From positions 3,931-12,274 of the forward strand of contig PKWQ01000056.1 of the NCBI GenBank assembly GCA_003133265.1: a DNA stretch of 8,344 nt, in the 5' to 3' direction. This document shows, one piece after another, positions 6,741 to 8,344 of this stretch. This DNA comes from Acetobacteraceae bacterium (lineage in GTDB: Bacteria; Pseudomonadota; Alphaproteobacteria; Acetobacterales; Acetobacteraceae). The notes beneath the pieces are model-generated. The model searched no databases, had not been told where the DNA came from, and saw only the letters and a program-made list of their open reading frames with translations. The number at the start of each line of letters is the position of its first letter. The first letter of the stretch is position 1. A program made the position numbers and the translations under genes.

Positions 6741-6838
6741 CAGACGCGGCCGGCTGGGATCACTCCCCGCCGGCCGCGTTGGCGTTGCATGCGTTGTGTC
6801 AGTCAGCGGCGGTGGCCATTCGGCCAGACGCGGCCGGC
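6741..6838. repeat. 14-bp direct repeat CAGACGCGGCCGGC (6741-6754 and 6825-6838)
   Basis: The two identical 14-mers are 84 bp apart and lie between the stop of the 73-aa ORF and the start of the 61-aa ORF. The first copy overlaps the left arm of the GC-rich hairpin. They could be binding sites (for example integrase arm sites) or a small duplication; the GC-rich background makes partial repeats common, but 14 exact bases is notable. Confidence 0.6.
6744..6779. other. Long GC-rich hairpin between the two small ORFs
   Basis: ACGCGGCCGGC (6744-6754) and GCCGGCCGCGT (6769-6779) are perfect 11-bp arms. The loop can extend the stem with GGGA/TCCC after one mismatch, leaving a TCAC tip. No T run follows on either strand, so it is not a standard terminator. 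It lies in the leader of the 61-aa ORF, followed on the coding strand by a smaller GTTCC-loop-GGAAC hairpin (6728-6741). It could be an mRNA structure or a protein-binding site. Confidence 0.7.
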
Positions 6839-6840
6839 GA

Positions 6841-7062
6841 TCAGGGCTCGAACAGGAGCCAGAGGCCGTCGCTGGCGATGCTGACGGCGATGCCCTCGGC
6901 GACGCGGAAGCTGTGGACTTCCTCCTCGGTGTCGTCGGCGTTGATCAGCAGCAGGTCGTCCAGGGTGCGGCTCGTCAGGCCGAGACCGGCCAGGTAGGGC
7001 AGGACGTGCAGCGGATCGGTCTTTCGCGGCAAGGATGGGCTGTCTGACCAGACCCGCAACAT
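6841..7062 (-). CDS. Small hypothetical protein (73 aa)
   Basis: This frame starts at the ATG at 7062, with AGAGG 7 nt upstream as a plausible ribosome binding site. The protein is acidic in the middle (LLLINADDTEEEVHSFRV) with hydrophobic segments (LHVLPYLAGLGL, IAVSIASDGLWLLFEP), consistent with a small soluble alpha/beta protein. I do not recognise a family. It precedes the 61-aa ORF and the integrase in the same direction, but a 134-bp gap with a strong hairpin separates it from them. Overlapping frames on both strands are open, as usual in high-GC DNA, so coding status rests on the start signal and sensible composition. Confidence 0.5.
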   Translation of the reverse strand: MLRVWSDSPSLPRKTDPLHVLPYLAGLGLTSRTLDDLLLINADDTEEEVHSFRVAEGIAVSIASDGLWLLFEP

Positions 7063-7245
7063 TGCCTCGCCTCTGGCGGTCGGGAGCTTTCCATGGGCGT
7101 CCCTGCACCGTACCGCCGGGCTGTTCAGCGTGGAGAAAAAACGCAGGGGCAGGGCACGCCTCCTCCGCCAAGAGGCTGGCGCGGAGCGCGATAGCGGAGT
7201 AACGGCCTGCCGATCGCAGCCTCGACTTCCGTGAGGCCGATAAAA

Positions 7246-7911
7246 TTATCCAGGCACGACGTATGGAAGTCTGGAATAGAAACGGTAGGCGCTGGGATCC
7301 TTCGCGCGGTAACTCAGATCCAGCGCTATCGATCCGCTCCCAGGCCAGGCTCCGGCTCTTCCCGATGTATAGCGTCGCAGCGCCAAGGTTAGTCTGTCCT
7401 GGGGAGACAGCACGGGCGCGTGTTTCTGGGACCAGTTGGCATCAAATATCGGACCACCGTCGTCGCACCACGCTCGCTTAACCCACGGTGGTTGGGTGCC
7501 CGAATATCTTTCAGCGCGATCCGCGAGGTTGTGGGCGTCCAATGCCAGGCGGAGCAAATGCTTTGCATGCTTCCCAAGTTGGGCGCCCTGCATATGTCTC
7601 CTCAGATCAATTGGTCCCCACATCGGCGTCGTCTCGTCCTCGACGAAGACCGTCCGCTGTTCTTTGGGACGTAGCTCGGCTAGCCTTTTTCCAATATCAT
7701 CCGGCTGGATTGTCTCCATCCGACTGTCGCTCGCGTACCAGTGATCGAAGGCGACACCCGAGGCTGGTTTCGTAAGGCGAATTTCGTGAATTCTCTCCAC
7801 CAATGGTCTCGGTAGCTTTCTGAATGCCTCGATAATGAAATCACCAAAATCGTCAAGCGTGCCGAAAAATGTCGGACTTATGTCCCTGCGGATCTTCCCC
7901 TGAACTTTCAT
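7246..7911 (-). CDS. Hypothetical protein (221 aa), unrecognised
   Basis: The frame runs from the ATG at 7911 (MKVQGKIRRDI) to a TAA at 7246. No good Shine-Dalgarno precedes it, so the start is tentative. The protein is mixed in charge and rich in His, Trp and Arg, with no signal peptide or membrane segment. Parts that may define a fold are FFGTLDDFGDFIIEAFRKL near the N-terminus, a central VFVEDETTPMWGPIDLRRHM, a helical HAKHLLRLALDAHNLADRAE, and an aromatic C-terminus (DPSAYRFYSRLPYVVPG). I recognise no family and no catalytic motif with confidence. Its base composition is clearly less GC-rich and its codon use less biased than the integrase, which suggests separate acquisition. It is isolated by 95 bp from the DUF302 gene and 183 bp from the 73-aa ORF; those gaps show no clear promoter or terminator. 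Confidence 0.65.
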   Translation of the reverse strand: MKVQGKIRRDISPTFFGTLDDFGDFIIEAFRKLPRPLVERIHEIRLTKPASGVAFDHWYASDSRMETIQPDDIGKRLAELRPKEQRTVFVEDETTPMWGPIDLRRHMQGAQLGKHAKHLLRLALDAHNLADRAERYSGTQPPWVKRAWCDDGGPIFDANWSQKHAPVLSPQDRLTLALRRYTSGRAGAWPGSGSIALDLSYRAKDPSAYRFYSRLPYVVPG

Positions 7912-8006
7912 CCGGCACCGATTAGAGCCTTGGCGGGTTTTACGCCTTGCGGCGCGGGTGGAGCAACGTGCGATCGGCGGAGCTGATCAGCGCCGCACTT
8001 TGCTGG

Positions 8007-8344
8007 TCATAACGCCGCAACCACCTTTTCGAGCTTCGCGCGCACTTGCGCGGCGAGCCGTTTCAGCTCTGGATTGTCGATCGCCTGCATGGATGCGACC
8101 GGATCGATGGCGGCCACTTCCGTCTGACCGTCGCCGGCATCACGGACCACGACGTTGCAGGGCAGCATCGTGCCTGCCTTGTTCTCGAGCTTGAGGGCTT
8201 CGTAGGCCAGCGCCGGATTGCAGGCTCCGAGGATCCTGTAATTTGGGAAGTCGACCCCGATCTTCTTCTTCAACGTCTCCTTGACGTCGATCTCGGTGAG
8301 GACGCCGAAACCCTCCTTTTTCAGAGCCTCCATCGTGCGGGCTA
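8007..8344 (-). CDS. DUF302 domain protein, 5' end cut by the window edge
   Basis: The visible 112 codons cover most of a DUF302 domain: EGFGVLTEIDVKETLKKK at the start, the YRILGACNPALAYEAL motif with the family's conserved Cys-Asn-Pro, the second conserved segment MLPCNVVVRD, and AAIDPVASM followed by a C-terminal helix. The frame is open to the window edge (…ART-MEALKKEG), and family members normally have a further ~20-30 residues before this point, so the start codon probably lies outside. The ATG at 8333 has no ribosome binding site of its own. DUF302 proteins are small soluble proteins of unsettled function. The TGA at 8007 ends the gene. It may be host DNA flanking the island or island cargo; the sequence does not show which. 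Confidence 0.88.
   Translation of the reverse strand, partial: ARTMEALKKEGFGVLTEIDVKETLKKKIGVDFPNYRILGACNPALAYEALKLENKAGTMLPCNVVVRDAGDGQTEVAAIDPVASMQAIDNPELKRLAAQVRAKLEKVVAAL

Noticed and set aside
6803..7171. Minus-strand frame of 122 codons over the 73-aa ORF
   Set aside because: It is Arg/Pro-rich with no start signal; the 73-aa frame has a better ribosome binding site and composition.
7912..8006. GC-rich hairpin with a GCAA loop (CGCC-GCAA-GGCG) after the DUF302 gene as a terminator
   Set aside because: The stem is only 4-5 bp and is followed by A residues, not T, on the transcribed strand.

Overview
The window looks like accessory DNA from a high-GC proteobacterium. An alphaproteobacterium of the Rhodospirillales/Azospirillum kind would fit the integrase and the codon use, but this is inferred from protein style only. 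Every gene I can support lies on the minus strand, so the window is read from right to left. No tRNA, rRNA, CRISPR array or insertion sequence was seen.

From the right edge, the order of transcription is as follows. First is a 5'-truncated DUF302 protein (8344-8007). Next is an unrecognised 221-aa protein (7911-7246) with visibly lower GC than its neighbours. Two small unrecognised ORFs of 73 and 61 aa follow (7062-6841, 6706-6521), separated by a strong GC-rich hairpin and flanked by a 14-bp direct repeat. Then comes a complete tyrosine recombinase of the P4-like/arm-binding type (6453-5263) with all catalytic residues, closed by a strong intrinsic terminator at 5219-5257. A roughly 340-bp stretch follows that may encode a small coupled ORF (5201-4872). 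The rest of the window (4881-153) is one very large gene.

The large gene is the main result. It appears as three open frames (4881-3871, 3916-3065, 3023-153), but reading through the junctions shows pieces of one protein of about 1576 aa. The order is an N-terminal PD-(D/E)XK (Mrr-like) nuclease (D55, E69-C-K71), a STAND-type P-loop NTPase (Walker A GADGVGKT in piece 1, Walker B VFFDGMN and sensor VSTR in piece 2), and a helical C-terminal region of about 1000 aa. Two single-nucleotide losses, at about 3946-3949 and about 3188-3193, separate the pieces. Both shift the frame in the same direction. The architecture matches Avs/AVAST-like antiphage STAND nucleases, and the adjacent integrase makes it a likely island-borne defence gene. 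Whether it is a true pseudogene, an assembly-error artefact or a switchable gene cannot be decided here. A perfect 5-copy tandem repeat of an 8-mer inside its coding region adds a possible frame-switching site.
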